From: Streptomyces sp. CB00455 | Lineage (GTDB): Bacteria > Actinomycetota > Actinomycetes > Streptomycetales > Streptomycetaceae | Reading direction: 5' to 3' | NCBI RefSeq assembly: GCF_001905445.1 | Contig: NZ_LIVQ01000007.1 | Location: 370,766 to 434,765, forward strand | DNA: 64,000 nt | In this document: positions 1 to 8,985 of the stretch, in pieces | Layout of the letters: the number at the start of each line of letters is the position of its first letter | Numbering within the stretch: position 1 is the stretch's first letter | The notes under the pieces: model-generated | What the model was told of the DNA's origin: nothing | What the model saw: only the letters and a program-made list of their open reading frames with translations | Database searches by the model: none | Made by a program: the position numbers and the translations under genes

Positions 1-211
1 ACCGCCATTGTGACAGGAAGTCGAACGCGCGGCCCTCATCGAGCCCCAGAAAGTAGACGGAATCACTGAAGACGCCGCCGCCGAACGCCTCGTAGAGCTC
101 CTTGTAGTCCGCTGGCAGCGGAACCCCCCGCTCTTCCTCGATCGCTGCCCAGTCGACGGAGATTCCGATCGGTTCCCACCCGGTCAGTTCGATCACTCGT
201 TGAACCCACAT
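1..211 (-). CDS. SMI1/KNR4 (SUKH)-like protein, 5' part only
   Basis: Reading from the ATG at 211 down to the window edge gives about 70 residues with no stop, so the C-terminus lies outside the window. The segment has the SMI1/KNR4 pattern: an N-terminal helix, then W-x-x-I-E-x-E-x-G-x-x-LP-x-DY-K-x-LY-x-x-FGGG and a strand ending YFLG. SUKH proteins are frequent immunity proteins against secreted toxins in bacteria, but many are stand-alone and of unknown role. No toxin gene lies beside it inside the window. The family call rests on this pattern only. An alternative out-of-frame ATG sits five bases upstream. Confidence 0.6.
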   Translation of the reverse strand, partial: MWVQRVIELTGWEPIGISVDWAAIEEERGVPLPADYKELYEAFGGGVFSDSVYFLGLDEGRAFDFLSQWR

Positions 212-287
212 ACATCAATCCACCGGTCTTCGTTCCGATGTCCCTCAACCCCCTCGTCGCTGACGTCAAGATCGGCAGTTATCGCAC

Positions 288-660
288 TCAGCGGGCCTTG
301 GCGGGTTCCTCGGCCCGGTCGGGTGCCGGCGAGGCGATAGGAGTCAGTGTCGGTCTCGGTTCGGCTCCGTGGCGGCCGAGTTCCATGTAGCCGAGTTCGT
401 CGATGCAGAGAACGTCGACGCAGCCGCAGCGGGCCATCGTCTTGTTCAGCTGCTTCTCGTCGGGGGCCACGACCAGCTCGTTGACCAGCTTCGTCGCGAG
501 GGTGTAGCGGACGCGGTAACCCTTCATGGCGGCCTCGGTGCCCAGGCGATGAGCATGTGGGACCTGTCGGTGCCGGAGTCGGCCGATCAGGTAGAGGGGC
601 TGGCTCTTCTTGATCCATGAGCAGTCGGCGAGGGTGTCGATGGCGGCGGGGGATCAAGCC
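288..660 (-). pseudogene. IstB-like ATPase (IS21 family helper), degraded fragment
   Basis: Three frames must be joined to read an IstB protein: a segment ending KSQPLYLIG, then a remnant P-loop reading DSGTDRSHML, then a longer stretch starting at GTEAAMKGYRVRYT and running through the Walker B region LCIDELGYMEL. The Walker A Gly-Lys-Ser is corrupted (DRS for GKS), there are at least two frameshifts, and both ends are missing. IstB is the ATP-binding partner of the IstA transposase in IS21 elements. No istA lies next to it; an istA remnant on the same strand lies about 30 kb away near 31.0-31.4 kb. Non-functional. Confidence 0.75.
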
Positions 661-831
661 CTGTGCGACGCCGTTCCTCGGTTTTGACCGGCATCCCCGG
701 CCCCTGAGGCCAGAACTGCTGCTCCGGCTCAACGTTCGCTCTTCGACGGGATTCCTGTGCTCGCCAGACGGTATCCGCCTCCATACGACAGCATGTCCCT
801 ACAGCCGGTGGCGTACCGAAGGGTCTGACAG

Positions 832-2308
832 ATGGCGGGGCGGGGGCCTTCGAGGCAGGAACTGATTCGGCGACGGCGTTCCGTCGGCTTCGTTGGGCGG
901 CAGGGCGAGGTCGGCGCGTTCCGCGAGGCCCTCAGACAGTCCCCGGAGGAGGCGGCTCAGTTTCTCTTCCATGTGCGGGGCCCGGCGGGGGTCGGCAAAT
1001 CGACCCTGGTGCGGCAGCTGGAGACCATCGCCCGCGAGGCCGGGGCGGTCACCGCGTACGTGGACGAGTCTGTCGCGGACGTAGTCGAAACGATGGAGGT
1101 CATCAGCGCGCAGTTTGCCCAGCAGGACGTGGCGCTGAAGGGCTTTGACAAGCTGCTGGCCACCTATCGCCAGCGCCGGCACGAGGCCGACGCAGGATTG
1201 GCGGCAGCCGCGGCAGCTTCGGACCCGGCGGTGGGCACCGCCCCGTCCGCGTCCCCCTCCCCGTCCAGCGTGATCGCCTCGCAGGTGGGTCTGGTTGGGC
1301 TTGGCATGATCCCCGGCGTCGGCGCCTTCACCGCAGCCGTGAACCCAAACCAGGTCGCCGCCGGTGCGGAGCGCGTCAAGGCCCTTCTCAGCACCCGGCT
1401 ACGCAGCCACGGCGACGTGGAGCTGGTCCTGTCCCCACTTGACGCGCTGACCCCGGTATTCCTCGCGGAACTCACCGAGGTGGCACGCCGGCATCCTTGG
1501 ATCGCGCTGTTCTTCGACACCTACGAGCGCACCGGCCCCATGCTCGACGCGTGGCTGCGCGGCGTTCTGGGCACCGAACGGTACGGGGAACTCCCCGCGA
1601 ACGTACTGGTCACCCTCGCCGGCCAGTCCCGGCTGGCCGCCCGTACCTGGGAGGACTGGCACGACCTGGTCACCGACTGGCCCCTCGATGTCTTCACGGA
1701 GAGCGAGGCGCGCCGACTCTCTTGCCGACTTCGTCCGACTCCACGAGATCAGTCCCGACAACAGCTGGGCCGTCAGGAGGAGGGGCGATTGCCATCGCAT
1801 GTTGGGCGCGTACGAGGAGGCCTTGACCGATTACCGTCTCGCAGTCGAACTCCGCCCCGATAGTGCCTCTACGCTCACCGCCCGCGGTGTAGCGCACCGC
1901 CTGCTCGGCCACTACGCCGAAGCGCTCGCCGACCTCACCCGATCCATCGCGCTCGACACCGATGACGCATGGACTCACTACGAGACGGCCGTCGCCATGT
2001 CCGCGCTCGGTCACCCGGACGGCGACCACCACCTCGCACGTGCAGTGGACCTTCTGGGTTCTCCCGCCGCCGGGAAGCGCGATGCTTTCGAAGCGGACAA
2101 CCTCGTCCTGGCCTACTGCCTTTGGGGGCGCTGGGAGCAGGCCGAGCAGCACCTCGCGGAATTTCTGAACGCCGCCCAGCCTCCGGGGCAGGTGCGCGTG
2201 CTGATCATTGCCCTCCGCAGCCTCGTCCCCGTGATCCCGTCGACCGAACCTCGCATCGCGGCGTTCTGCCGTCCGCTCGAGGAGAGGCTCACTGTGCCTG
2301 CCCCGTAG
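832..2308 (+). pseudogene. AAA/STAND-type ATPase with TPR tail, internally deleted
   Basis: The first frame (832-1863) starts at an ATG and carries an ATPase domain: GPAGVGKST Walker A at residues 50-58 and a Walker B-like strand WIALFFDTYERTG near residue 225. It then reaches FTESEARR and leaves the family pattern. A second frame (about 1715-2308) carries TPR repeats of the form W-A-V-R-R-R-G-x-x-x-x-x-L-G-x-Y-x-E-A-L-x-D-Y-x-x-A-x-x-L-x-P. In intact relatives these domains are one protein with more sequence between them, so the simplest reading is an internal deletion that also shifted the frame near 1715. Separate expression of the two halves cannot be excluded, but the TPR half has no convincing ribosome site. 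Confidence 0.6.
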
Positions 2309-2391
2309 CGAGCCACCGGCGGACCGGTTCTGGCTGGCGTTGACGTAGCGGCCCAGTCCTCGCCTTCTCGCTCAGGGCCGCCGGTTCCGGC

Positions 2392-2829
2392 TTGAGCGAC
2401 TGGGGCTGGCCGCCGACCGTCGCGCGCGCTCTCACCGTGGTGCGGCTACCGGTGCGCACCGACCGCGGACGCGGAGTGCACCGCGTGGCGGCCCTGGCCC
2501 GCCGCCGCGACTTGCCGGCGCTGCTCGACCGCCACGTCCCCCTGGGGCCCGACCAGGCCGCGGTCCGGCTTGGCGTACCACCCCGTCGGCCCGGCGCCGG
2601 ATCCGGGCCCACCTTGCAGTTCACCCCGACGCCCTGGTCAGCGGGGCGTCCCTGGCCCCAGCGATCGGTCCAGGCCCTCATCAGCACCCTCACTGCGGCC
2701 GGTGTTGCTGAGGTTCGGGCGCCTGCCTGTCTGCGGTGCGGTCGCGTCCGGCAGTTGCGCCGTGCGGTGCCCGGCGGCAGGGTTTGCCTCGGTAGCGAGG
2801 GCATCCTGTACGTGATGTACCGCCACTGA
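2392..2829 (+). pseudogene. Unrecognised fragment with a C-x-x-C finger
   Basis: An open frame of 145 codons starting with TTG. The middle reads as a plausible helix (LARRRDLPALLDRHVPLG) and the C-terminal third has a C-x-x-C motif (ACLRCGRV), a layout I associate with the finger region of Streptomyces integrase-like or mobile-element proteins. The stretch between the two looks out of frame (Pro/Arg/Gly-rich), suggesting a frameshifted relic. I cannot name a family. The strong terminator at 2845-2875 starts 16 bases after the frame ends. Confidence 0.3.
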
Positions 2830-2844
2830 GCGAAAGCCATACGC

Positions 2845-2875
2845 AAACGGCTCCCCCCCAACGGCGGAGCCGTTT
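2845..2875. terminator. Rho-independent-type terminator hairpin
   Basis: Perfect 10-bp stem AAACGGCTCC / GGAGCCGTTT with an 11-base loop. The A-rich left arm and T-rich right arm allow bidirectional use. Confidence 0.8.
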
Positions 2876-2890
2876 CGTACCACGGAGACT

Positions 2891-2969
2891 GCAGCGCACA
2901 GCCCGGCACGCTTCGGCTTCCCCTAGGTAAGGAAGGGGAGGCCGATTTCGGTACCGGGCTGTGCGCTGC
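2891..2969. repeat. Long nested hairpin (16-bp perfect outer stem)
   Basis: GCAGCGCACAGCCCGG at 2891-2906 is repeated inverted as CCGGGCTGTGCGCTGC at 2954-2969. Inside it, CGGCTTCCCC pairs with GGGGAGGCCG with one mismatch, making a second stem. The 79-base structure sits directly after a separate terminator and upstream (by position) of the 3' end of the chaplin gene. It may be a second terminator for the leftward chaplin transcript, a small mobile palindrome or a structured RNA; nothing in the sequence decides between these. Confidence 0.6.
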
Positions 2970-3034
2970 GGCTGGTTCACACGGTGGTCTGGGGTGATGG
3001 CGAGAAGTGTGCCGGGGCCAGGGCCTGGTGTTTG

Positions 3035-3322
3035 TCAGTAGTCGCCGTGCTGCTGTCCCTTGTGATGGCCGTCGTTGTTTCCGCTGGCGTTGATGCAGGT
3101 GTTGCCGAAGGCGGGGTTGAGGAGGCCGACGATGTTGACGGTGTTGCCGCAGAGGTTGACGGGGATGTGGATGGGGACCTGGACGACGTTGCCGGACAGA
3201 ACGCCGGGGGAGCCGATGGCGGCGCCTTCGGCGGTGGCGTCGGCGGCGGCGATGCCGGCCCCGCCTGCCAGGACGGCACCCGCGGCGGCGGTGGCGGCTA
3301 CGGCCTTGGCGATACGGAACAT
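3035..3322 (-). CDS. Chaplin (short type) with an extended His/Asn-rich tail
   Basis: 95 residues from the ATG at 3322, preceded by AGGAG seven bases upstream; the frame extends upstream but without a ribosome site. A Sec signal peptide covers residues 1-28 (cut after AAA). One chaplin domain follows: SGN-x-x-Q-V-P-x-x-x-P-V-N-x-CGNT-x-x-x-x-G-L-L-NPAFGN-x-C, with the conserved Cys pair at 58 and 76. Short chaplins are secreted amyloid-forming surfactants coating aerial hyphae and spores. Most end soon after the second Cys; this one adds about 19 residues rich in Asn, Gly, His and Gln (SGNNDGHHKGQQHGDY), which is unusual. It stands alone, with no rodlin or second chaplin next to it. Confidence 0.92.
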   Translation of the reverse strand: MFRIAKAVAATAAAGAVLAGGAGIAAADATAEGAAIGSPGVLSGNVVQVPIHIPVNLCGNTVNIVGLLNPAFGNTCINASGNNDGHHKGQQHGDY

Positions 3323-3595
3323 CGGAATTCTCCTGGAAGACTCACGGTTTGCGGGGGAATCCAGCTCGGACGACGCACCCCACAACCGGCCGGAGCGCCT
3401 GTCCGTCACGGGTACTGGGCCGAATCGGTGACCTGATACGTGTGGCTTACGAGCTCAGCCCTGACCGCTACGCATCCGCGGTGCCTGCCCCGGAGCGCGG
3501 CGGGATACGAAGGGGCGGGGGAGTGGAGGTGTCGGCTTCGGTGTCAACGCACCCCGTTCGATGTCACCCAGGGTGGCGAACGCTGTGCTGGTGAT

Positions 3596-3710
3596 GCGGG
3601 GCGCCGGCCAGCTGTGGCTATCGCCGGCGCAGTCCGCGCCGATAGGGCGTGCGCGGGCGAGGCCCGGTGACCAGAGCGCTCTGGCAGTAGCAGTACCGGG
3701 CCGCCCCCAC
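3596..3710. repeat. 115-bp dispersed repeat, copy 1
   Basis: Matches 31998-32112 in the same orientation. The core 3631-3682 differs at only two positions and contains the perfect palindrome CCAGAGCGCTCTGG. No convincing gene covers it. The stretch 3410-3898 holds no other feature I can support. Confidence 0.75.
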
Positions 3711-3898
3711 ACCGGACGACCAACCTGGCCACCAGTCACGCCAAACGCCGTTGCAGTACTAGGCCGCATGGCAGATTCCCACTCGCCGAACCCTTGCTCG
3801 TCCAGGCGGTCGGGAAATCGCGGTCTTACCGGTACGGCCGGCGCCCTTGACCGCTGAGCGCCACCGGCCCCGTCCAGCGCAGGTCACCGCGGCGACGT

Positions 3899-4804
3899 TC
3901 ACAGCGGTAGCCGTCTCATCTCCGGTGGGCGGCCGGGCCGGAGGTCCCTGGAGACGTGAGGCGTGGCGGTTGTTCCGCGGCTGGGCCATGCGATGTCGTC
4001 AACGGCGAGAAACGGCTCGCCAGCAACGGCCGCGGGGGTCGCCCCGGTGAACGCCATGACGTCCCGATGCAGGTGGGATTGGTCGGCGTAGCCGGTGTCG
4101 GCCGCAACCTGGGCCGCGCCCTCACCCGCGACCAGGCGGTGGGCGGCATGGTCGAAGCGGACTAGTTTTACGGCCTGCTTGGGCGGCAGGCCGAGCTGCG
4201 ACCGGAACCGGGACCACAGCCGCTTACGGCTCCATCCGACCTCGGCCGCGAGTCCGTCGACCCGGGTCAGGCCACGGCTGCTGACGATCCGGTGCCAGGC
4301 CCAGGCCACCTCCGGATCCACCGGCGGCCCCGCCTCATGCCGGCGGGCGAGCATCGCGTCCGTCAACGCGAAGCGATCCTGCCACGACGAGAGATCGCCG
4401 AGTCGCTCGCGGATCCGGGACGCCTCCCGGCCCCACAGGTCACCCAAGGGCACGACGGCGCCGTCGAGGTCGGCGGGGGAGGCGCCCAGAACCGCGCGTG
4501 CGATCACCGGGGACAGGCGTACCTGCACACACTCGACGTTCTCTCCCCGCGCCCGGACCGCGCCGCCGGACCCGAGCCCCGCCCCGGCGACGATGCTTCC
4601 CCGCTGCTGCTGCCCGGAGGCACAGTCAAGGACAGGCGAGCCGGCGCCGAACTCCAGGAGCAGGGTCACGGCCGGGTGCGGGACCATCCGGAGCGCGTCC
4701 AGGTCACGGACACGGAACCCGGCCATGGTGAGACCGGTCATCCGGCTGGGCCGCTGCGGGCATGCGACGTCCCACACAGCCGCACCGTGCATGAAAGTCC
4801 GCAC
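3899..4804 (-). CDS. AraC-family transcriptional regulator
   Basis: 301 residues from the ATG at 4804 (a second ATG lies four codons in). The C-terminal ~100 residues form the double helix-turn-helix of AraC/XylS regulators: first HTH around VDGLAAEVGWSRKRLWSRF, second around AAQVAADTGYADQSHLHRD. The N-terminal ~180 residues are the variable sensing domain. A proline-rich tail follows the second HTH. It is divergent from the hydrolase gene at 4881 with 76 bp between starts, so it most likely controls the hydrolase-monooxygenase operon and itself. The ligand cannot be inferred. Confidence 0.88.
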   Translation of the reverse strand: MRTFMHGAAVWDVACPQRPSRMTGLTMAGFRVRDLDALRMVPHPAVTLLLEFGAGSPVLDCASGQQQRGSIVAGAGLGSGGAVRARGENVECVQVRLSPVIARAVLGASPADLDGAVVPLGDLWGREASRIRERLGDLSSWQDRFALTDAMLARRHEAGPPVDPEVAWAWHRIVSSRGLTRVDGLAAEVGWSRKRLWSRFRSQLGLPPKQAVKLVRFDHAAHRLVAGEGAAQVAADTGYADQSHLHRDVMAFTGATPAAVAGEPFLAVDDIAWPSRGTTATPHVSRDLRPGRPPEMRRLPL

Positions 4805-4880
4805 CTACCCATGCTACGTGAGTCGGCGAGGGGAACATTTATCCAATCCGCCGGTCGGTATCGGCGGCAATAGTGGGCTC

Positions 4881-5738
4881 ATGACTGTTTCTGACGGCGG
4901 ACCGCAGGTGAATGGCGGCGCCGAGGCCACCGAGAGTTCGACCCTGTTGCTGGACGACGGCGACATCCACGTGTGCCAGGACGGCCCTCGCGACGCCCCC
5001 GCACTCCTGCTCATCCACGGGTCCGCGTCGTCGACCCGCTCGTGGAACCCGATGGTTCCGCTGCTGTCCGGATCTCACCGCGTCATCCGGATCGACCTGC
5101 TCGGGCACGGTCGGTCGGCCAAACCGGCCGACCGCAGCTACGCGCTCCCGGACCAGGCATGCCGGGTCGGCGTGGCACTGGACCGGCTCGGCGTCGAGCA
5201 CGCCGTGGTCGTCGGTCACTCCAGCGGCGGCGTGGTCGCCACCGCCCTCGCCGAACAGCGGCCCGACCTGGTGACCGCGCTCGCGCTCATCAACACCGGA
5301 CCCAGCCTGGACGCCTTCATCGCACCGCCGTCCGCCGCAGTCGGACTCTCGCAGTGGCCGCCGACCGACGAGCAGATCCGCCGGTTCGCGAGCACCGGTT
5401 TCAGCCGAGCGGGTTACCAGATCCCACCAGAGCTTCTGGACGAGGTGCGCTGTATGACCCACCACACACTCACCAGAACGATGCAGGCCACCCGCGACTA
5501 CATGGAGCAGCGGGCGCTGCCGGATCGGCTGACGGTCCTGGGCAAGCCGCTACTGGTGATTTTCGGCGAGGACGACCGCAGGTGGCGATCCTCATCCGCC
5601 GCCGACTACCGCGTCGTTCCGGGCGCGAAAGTCGATTTGCTGCCCGGTCTCGGACACTCACCCATACTCGAGGATCCCCCGCGGACCGCCGCCCCGCTGC
5701 TGGCCTTCACCACGATCCACACCGCACGGGTGGACTGA
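4881..5738 (+). CDS. Alpha/beta-fold hydrolase
   Basis: 285 residues. Start taken at ATG 4881; the open frame extends far upstream but overlaps the AraC gene. It has the full alpha/beta hydrolase plan: oxyanion HGSASS near residue 46, the D-x-x-G-x-G-x-S turn at 72-79, nucleophile elbow GHSSG (Ser114), acid in GEDD (Asp231/232) and His259 in LGHSP. Substrate unknown; esterase, lactonase and C-C hydrolase are all possible. Its TGA is followed 18 bases later by the monooxygenase start, so the two form one operon and may act in sequence on one compound. Confidence 0.9.
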   Translation: MTVSDGGPQVNGGAEATESSTLLLDDGDIHVCQDGPRDAPALLLIHGSASSTRSWNPMVPLLSGSHRVIRIDLLGHGRSAKPADRSYALPDQACRVGVALDRLGVEHAVVVGHSSGGVVATALAEQRPDLVTALALINTGPSLDAFIAPPSAAVGLSQWPPTDEQIRRFASTGFSRAGYQIPPELLDEVRCMTHHTLTRTMQATRDYMEQRALPDRLTVLGKPLLVIFGEDDRRWRSSSAADYRVVPGAKVDLLPGLGHSPILEDPPRTAAPLLAFTTIHTARVD

Positions 5739-5756
5739 ATGACAAGGAGGTGTCCC

Positions 5757-7022
5757 ATGCGGATTCTCGTCTCCGGCGCCAGCATCGCCGGTCCGGTGCT
5801 GGCGTACTGGCTCACCAGACACGGCTTCTGCGTCACCGTCGTCGAGCGCGCGCCGACTCTGCGCAAGACCGGCGGCCACGCGGTCGACCTGTTCCGGCCC
5901 GCGATGAACATCTCGGAGAAGATGGGCGTGCTCCCGCGCATCGAGGAGCGGGCCACCGGCACCAACCGGATGACTGTCCACCGGGAGAAGGCACGGCGTC
6001 CCGTCCGGGTAGACCTCTCCAAGATCTTCCGTGCCACCTCCGACCGGCATGTCGAGATCATGCGCGACGACCTGAGCGAGATCTATTACGACGCCGCGCG
6101 CGACGACGTCGAGTACATCTTCGGCGACTCGATCACCGCGATCTCGCCCGACGGCGAGGTGCGCTTCGAGAACGCCGAGCCGCGCCGCTTCGACCTCGTC
6201 GTCGGCGCGGACGGGCTGCACTCCAACGTGCGCCGCCTCGCCTTCGGCGACGAGTCCCGGTTCAGCGCCTTCATCGGGGCCTACCTCGGGGTGCTGACCC
6301 TGCCGAACGTCTTGGGGCTCGACGGCGAGCTCCTCATCCACGTCGGCGTCGGCCGCACTGCCGGCATGTACGGCGCGCGGCACCTCGGCGACGCGCGGGC
6401 GTTGTTCCTGTTCCGGAGCGAGCGCGAGCTCGACTATCACCACCGCGACGTGCCCCGGCAGAAGGAGCTGCTGCGCGGCGCGTTCGCCGGCATGCACCCT
6501 GACGTGGACCGTTGGCTGGACGAGCTCGACCGCACCCCGGCGTTCTATTTCGACTCGATCACCCAGCTCCGCATGGACACCTGGTCGCGGGGGAGGGTGA
6601 CACTCGTCGGCGACGCGGGCTACTGCCCCGGCCCGGCCGTCGGCGGCAGCACGACCCTGGCCGTCGTCGGCGCGTACGTCCTCGCCGGGGAGTTGGCGCG
6701 GGCGGGCGGTGACCACGAGCGTGCCTTCCCCGCCTACGAGCGCGCGATGGCGGAGCACGTGCCCGGCAGCCGCGCTGCCGCACTCAGTGCGGCGAAGACG
6801 CTCATCCCCACCTCGCACCTCGGCGTGCGGGGACTGGCCCAGGGCGCCCGCCTGATTTCCGCCCTGCCCGCAGGGCCCAGCCGCGCCATCCTCCGCCTCA
6901 CCACCAAGAGCGCACGCCTCTACAACTCCATGGCCGTCGACGACTACCCGCCGCCGCCCACCGCATCGCGAGGCCGGGTCGGCCTCGCGGGCGACTTCGG
7001 AGGCGGCTCCGGGGTGGTGTGA
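5757..7022 (+). CDS. FAD-dependent monooxygenase (class A, PHBH fold)
   Basis: 421 residues. ATG 5757 is chosen over the in-frame ATG at 5739 because AAGGAGG at 5744-5750 fits it. Family motifs in order: N-terminal dinucleotide-binding G-A-S-I-A-G-P, the DG motif GADGLHSNVRR near residue 155, and the GD motif VTLVGDAGYCPGP near residue 283, where FAD ribityl and NAD(P)H contacts lie. These enzymes hydroxylate or epoxidise aromatic or polyketide substrates; TetX-like antibiotic inactivation is another possibility. Second gene of the hydrolase operon, probably under the divergent AraC protein. Complete and apparently intact. Confidence 0.9.
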   Translation: MRILVSGASIAGPVLAYWLTRHGFCVTVVERAPTLRKTGGHAVDLFRPAMNISEKMGVLPRIEERATGTNRMTVHREKARRPVRVDLSKIFRATSDRHVEIMRDDLSEIYYDAARDDVEYIFGDSITAISPDGEVRFENAEPRRFDLVVGADGLHSNVRRLAFGDESRFSAFIGAYLGVLTLPNVLGLDGELLIHVGVGRTAGMYGARHLGDARALFLFRSERELDYHHRDVPRQKELLRGAFAGMHPDVDRWLDELDRTPAFYFDSITQLRMDTWSRGRVTLVGDAGYCPGPAVGGSTTLAVVGAYVLAGELARAGGDHERAFPAYERAMAEHVPGSRAAALSAAKTLIPTSHLGVRGLAQGARLISALPAGPSRAILRLTTKSARLYNSMAVDDYPPPPTASRGRVGLAGDFGGGSGVV

Positions 7023-7483
7023 GGGGTGCTCGCCGCCGTCTGCCTGACCGGCAGCTCCATGATGTTCGTGCCAAATAGGACACAGGGCCCGCCTCCCTGG
7101 CACGACAACTTGCCTGGCCGTCACCTGGGTTGGGTAAGTCGCTGTTGTTGTTTCGAACTTGAGGAGTGCTGGTCGAACGGGAGTTCCCTGAACTCCCGAC
7201 CCGACCGGTCCTCCCCCGTCGTCGTGACCTCCGCGTCCATCACATCGAGCGGCAGCATGACGCGCGCGCCGGGTGGACGTCACGTCGCCGAGGTGCCTGG
7301 CCGCACGGCGAGGCAAGAGCATCCACAGGCACGACGCCTGGCGTACCGCCACCACCAGCGTCCTCGCAGCAGTGCGCAGCTTGTCACCCGAGCGGTGGGA
7401 GGCGAGGACGTCCGCAATGGCCAACCGGCGGCTACTGTGAAAATCGCTGTCCGATCACCGGAGCACGGTGATAGACATCCGGC
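7023..7483. other. Intergenic, no gene supported
   Basis: Open frames exist on both strands but none has a family pattern, a ribosome site or consistent codon bias. The sequence reads like decayed coding DNA. Confidence 0.5.
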
Positions 7484-8284
7484 GTGGAAAAGAATCTTGA
7501 GTTCCCTGACCTGTTGCGACTGATCGATGAACGGTCGACCGCCTTCCGCGCCGTGGTCGCCGCCGCGCCCGGTCTCGACGCGCAGGTGCCGACTTGCCCC
7601 GGGTGGACGCTGTTCGATCTGGTGAAGCACCTGGGTGGGGGAGACCGTTTCTGGGCCGCCATCGTCGGCGCGGGGTCTGGCGACGCTCCCCCGGCCGAGG
7701 CCGTCGCCGCGCGCGCCGCGCTGGAAGTGCCGCAGGAGCGTGAGGCCCTGCTGGCCTGGCTGGACGCATCGACGCAGCTTCTGCTGGGCGCCCTGCGCGC
7801 GGCGGGACCGGAGAGCGGTTGCTGGACGTGGTGGCCCGCGTCGCAGTCACCGCAGACCGCCGGCGGCACCGCCCGGCACCGGGTCCAGGAGACCGCGGTG
7901 CACACCTACGACGCCCAGCTCGCCGGGGGCGCCCCGCAGCCGCTGCCGGTCGAGCTTGCACTCGACGGTGTGGAGGAGTTCCTGTTCACCGTCTGCGCAA
8001 CGCCGAGTGCCTGGCCGCACAAGCCCACGGCCTTCGACTTCCACGCCGCCGAGGGCCGCTCCTGGCGCCTCACCGTCGATGGCGACGGGGCACGCACCAC
8101 CCGCATCCCCGCGCCCACCGCCGCGACCGGCGAAGGCTCGGACGCAGCCGGTGCCTCCGTTCACGGCACGGCCAGTGAGCTGGTCCTCTACCTGTACGAC
8201 CGGATCCAGGCCGACTCCTTGCACGTTGACGGAGACGCAGGGCTGCTCAACCTGCTCCGCGCCTGGGAGCCGGAGGAGAAGTAG
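7484..8284 (+). CDS. Maleylpyruvate isomerase-like mycothiol-dependent enzyme
   Basis: 266 residues from the GTG at 7484. The N-terminal MDMPI domain of the DinB-like four-helix fold is clear: CPGWTLFDLVKHLGGGDRFW (residues 38-57), with the metal-ligand His in the first motif and a second His in HRVQETAVHTYDAQ near 145. A C-terminal MDMPI-C-like beta domain follows (FHAAEGRSWRLTVDGDG). The family uses mycothiol, the actinobacterial thiol, for isomerisation, conjugation or detoxification. Monocistronic as far as can be seen; substrate unknown. Confidence 0.85.
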   Translation: MEKNLEFPDLLRLIDERSTAFRAVVAAAPGLDAQVPTCPGWTLFDLVKHLGGGDRFWAAIVGAGSGDAPPAEAVAARAALEVPQEREALLAWLDASTQLLLGALRAAGPESGCWTWWPASQSPQTAGGTARHRVQETAVHTYDAQLAGGAPQPLPVELALDGVEEFLFTVCATPSAWPHKPTAFDFHAAEGRSWRLTVDGDGARTTRIPAPTAATGEGSDAAGASVHGTASELVLYLYDRIQADSLHVDGDAGLLNLLRAWEPEEK

Positions 8285-8532
8285 GACGTAGCGGGGGCTG
8301 TTGGCCGCGCCTCGAGCCGATAAGACACGACTCTTCGCCAGGTTCGTCAGTCGCGGCACCGGACTCAAACCCGCGAGGCGGCCTCGGGGCGTCACCAAGC
8401 CGGCCGTCTACCTGGATGGCAGTGCGAATTTGTCCGTCCCAGCGATCACGAGAAGCGACGCGACTGCCGTCGTCCCGATCTCGTCGAGAAGTCAGTCGAT
8501 CGGGTGACTGCGGCGGCTGCTGTGCATGAGAG

Positions 8533-8985
8533 CAGGGCCTCTTGGTAGCTCGAAGGGTGTCGAAGCCAACGTGCGTTCCAGGAGGCCCTGTTGTCGCATT
8601 TCTACGGCAACGCGGGAGTGCGGTCCACTTCAGCCACTCTCGCGTGTGACTGTCTGGCTCACAGGTTCGGGAACGCCAGAGACCACGGGGCGCGCGAGCG
8701 TCGGTATCCCACCGACATGTCGGAGGCCGAGTGGGCGGTGGTCCGGCCACTGCTGCCGGTGCCGGGCTGGCTGCGGGGCCGGGGCGGGGCGGGCAACCGG
8801 AGGCTTATTGCCACCGCGCGATGCTGGACGCGATCCGCTACCTGGTCGACAACGGCACGAAGTGGCGGGCCATGCCTGCCGACTTCCCACCGTGGGACCG
8901 GGTCTACGCGTTCTTCCGGCGCTGGCGCAACCACGATCTGGTCCGCGAGTTCCACGGCCGGCTCCGCCGCCTGGTGGCGGGCACT
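8533..8985 (+). pseudogene. IS5-family transposase, N-terminal fragment with left end
   Basis: A left-end hairpin (CAGGGCCTCTTGG at 8533-8545 against CCAGGAGGCCCTG at 8578-8590) leads into a TTG-started transposase frame at 8591. The family N-terminus is plain: RRYPTDMSEAEWAVVRPLLP. A frameshift near 8780-8800 moves the continuation to another frame (PEAYCHRAMLDAIRYLVDNG, then WRAMPADFPPW, then VYAFFRRWRNHDLVREFHGRL). The pattern stops near 8975, so all DDE catalytic residues are gone. It abuts a gene fragment on the other strand, marking a deletion or recombination junction. Confidence 0.75.

Noticed and set aside
5658..7424. Long minus-strand open frame opposite the monooxygenase gene
   Set aside because: Antisense shadow: GC-rich third positions on the real gene keep the opposite frame open. 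No family motif, and the plus strand carries complete FAD-enzyme motifs.
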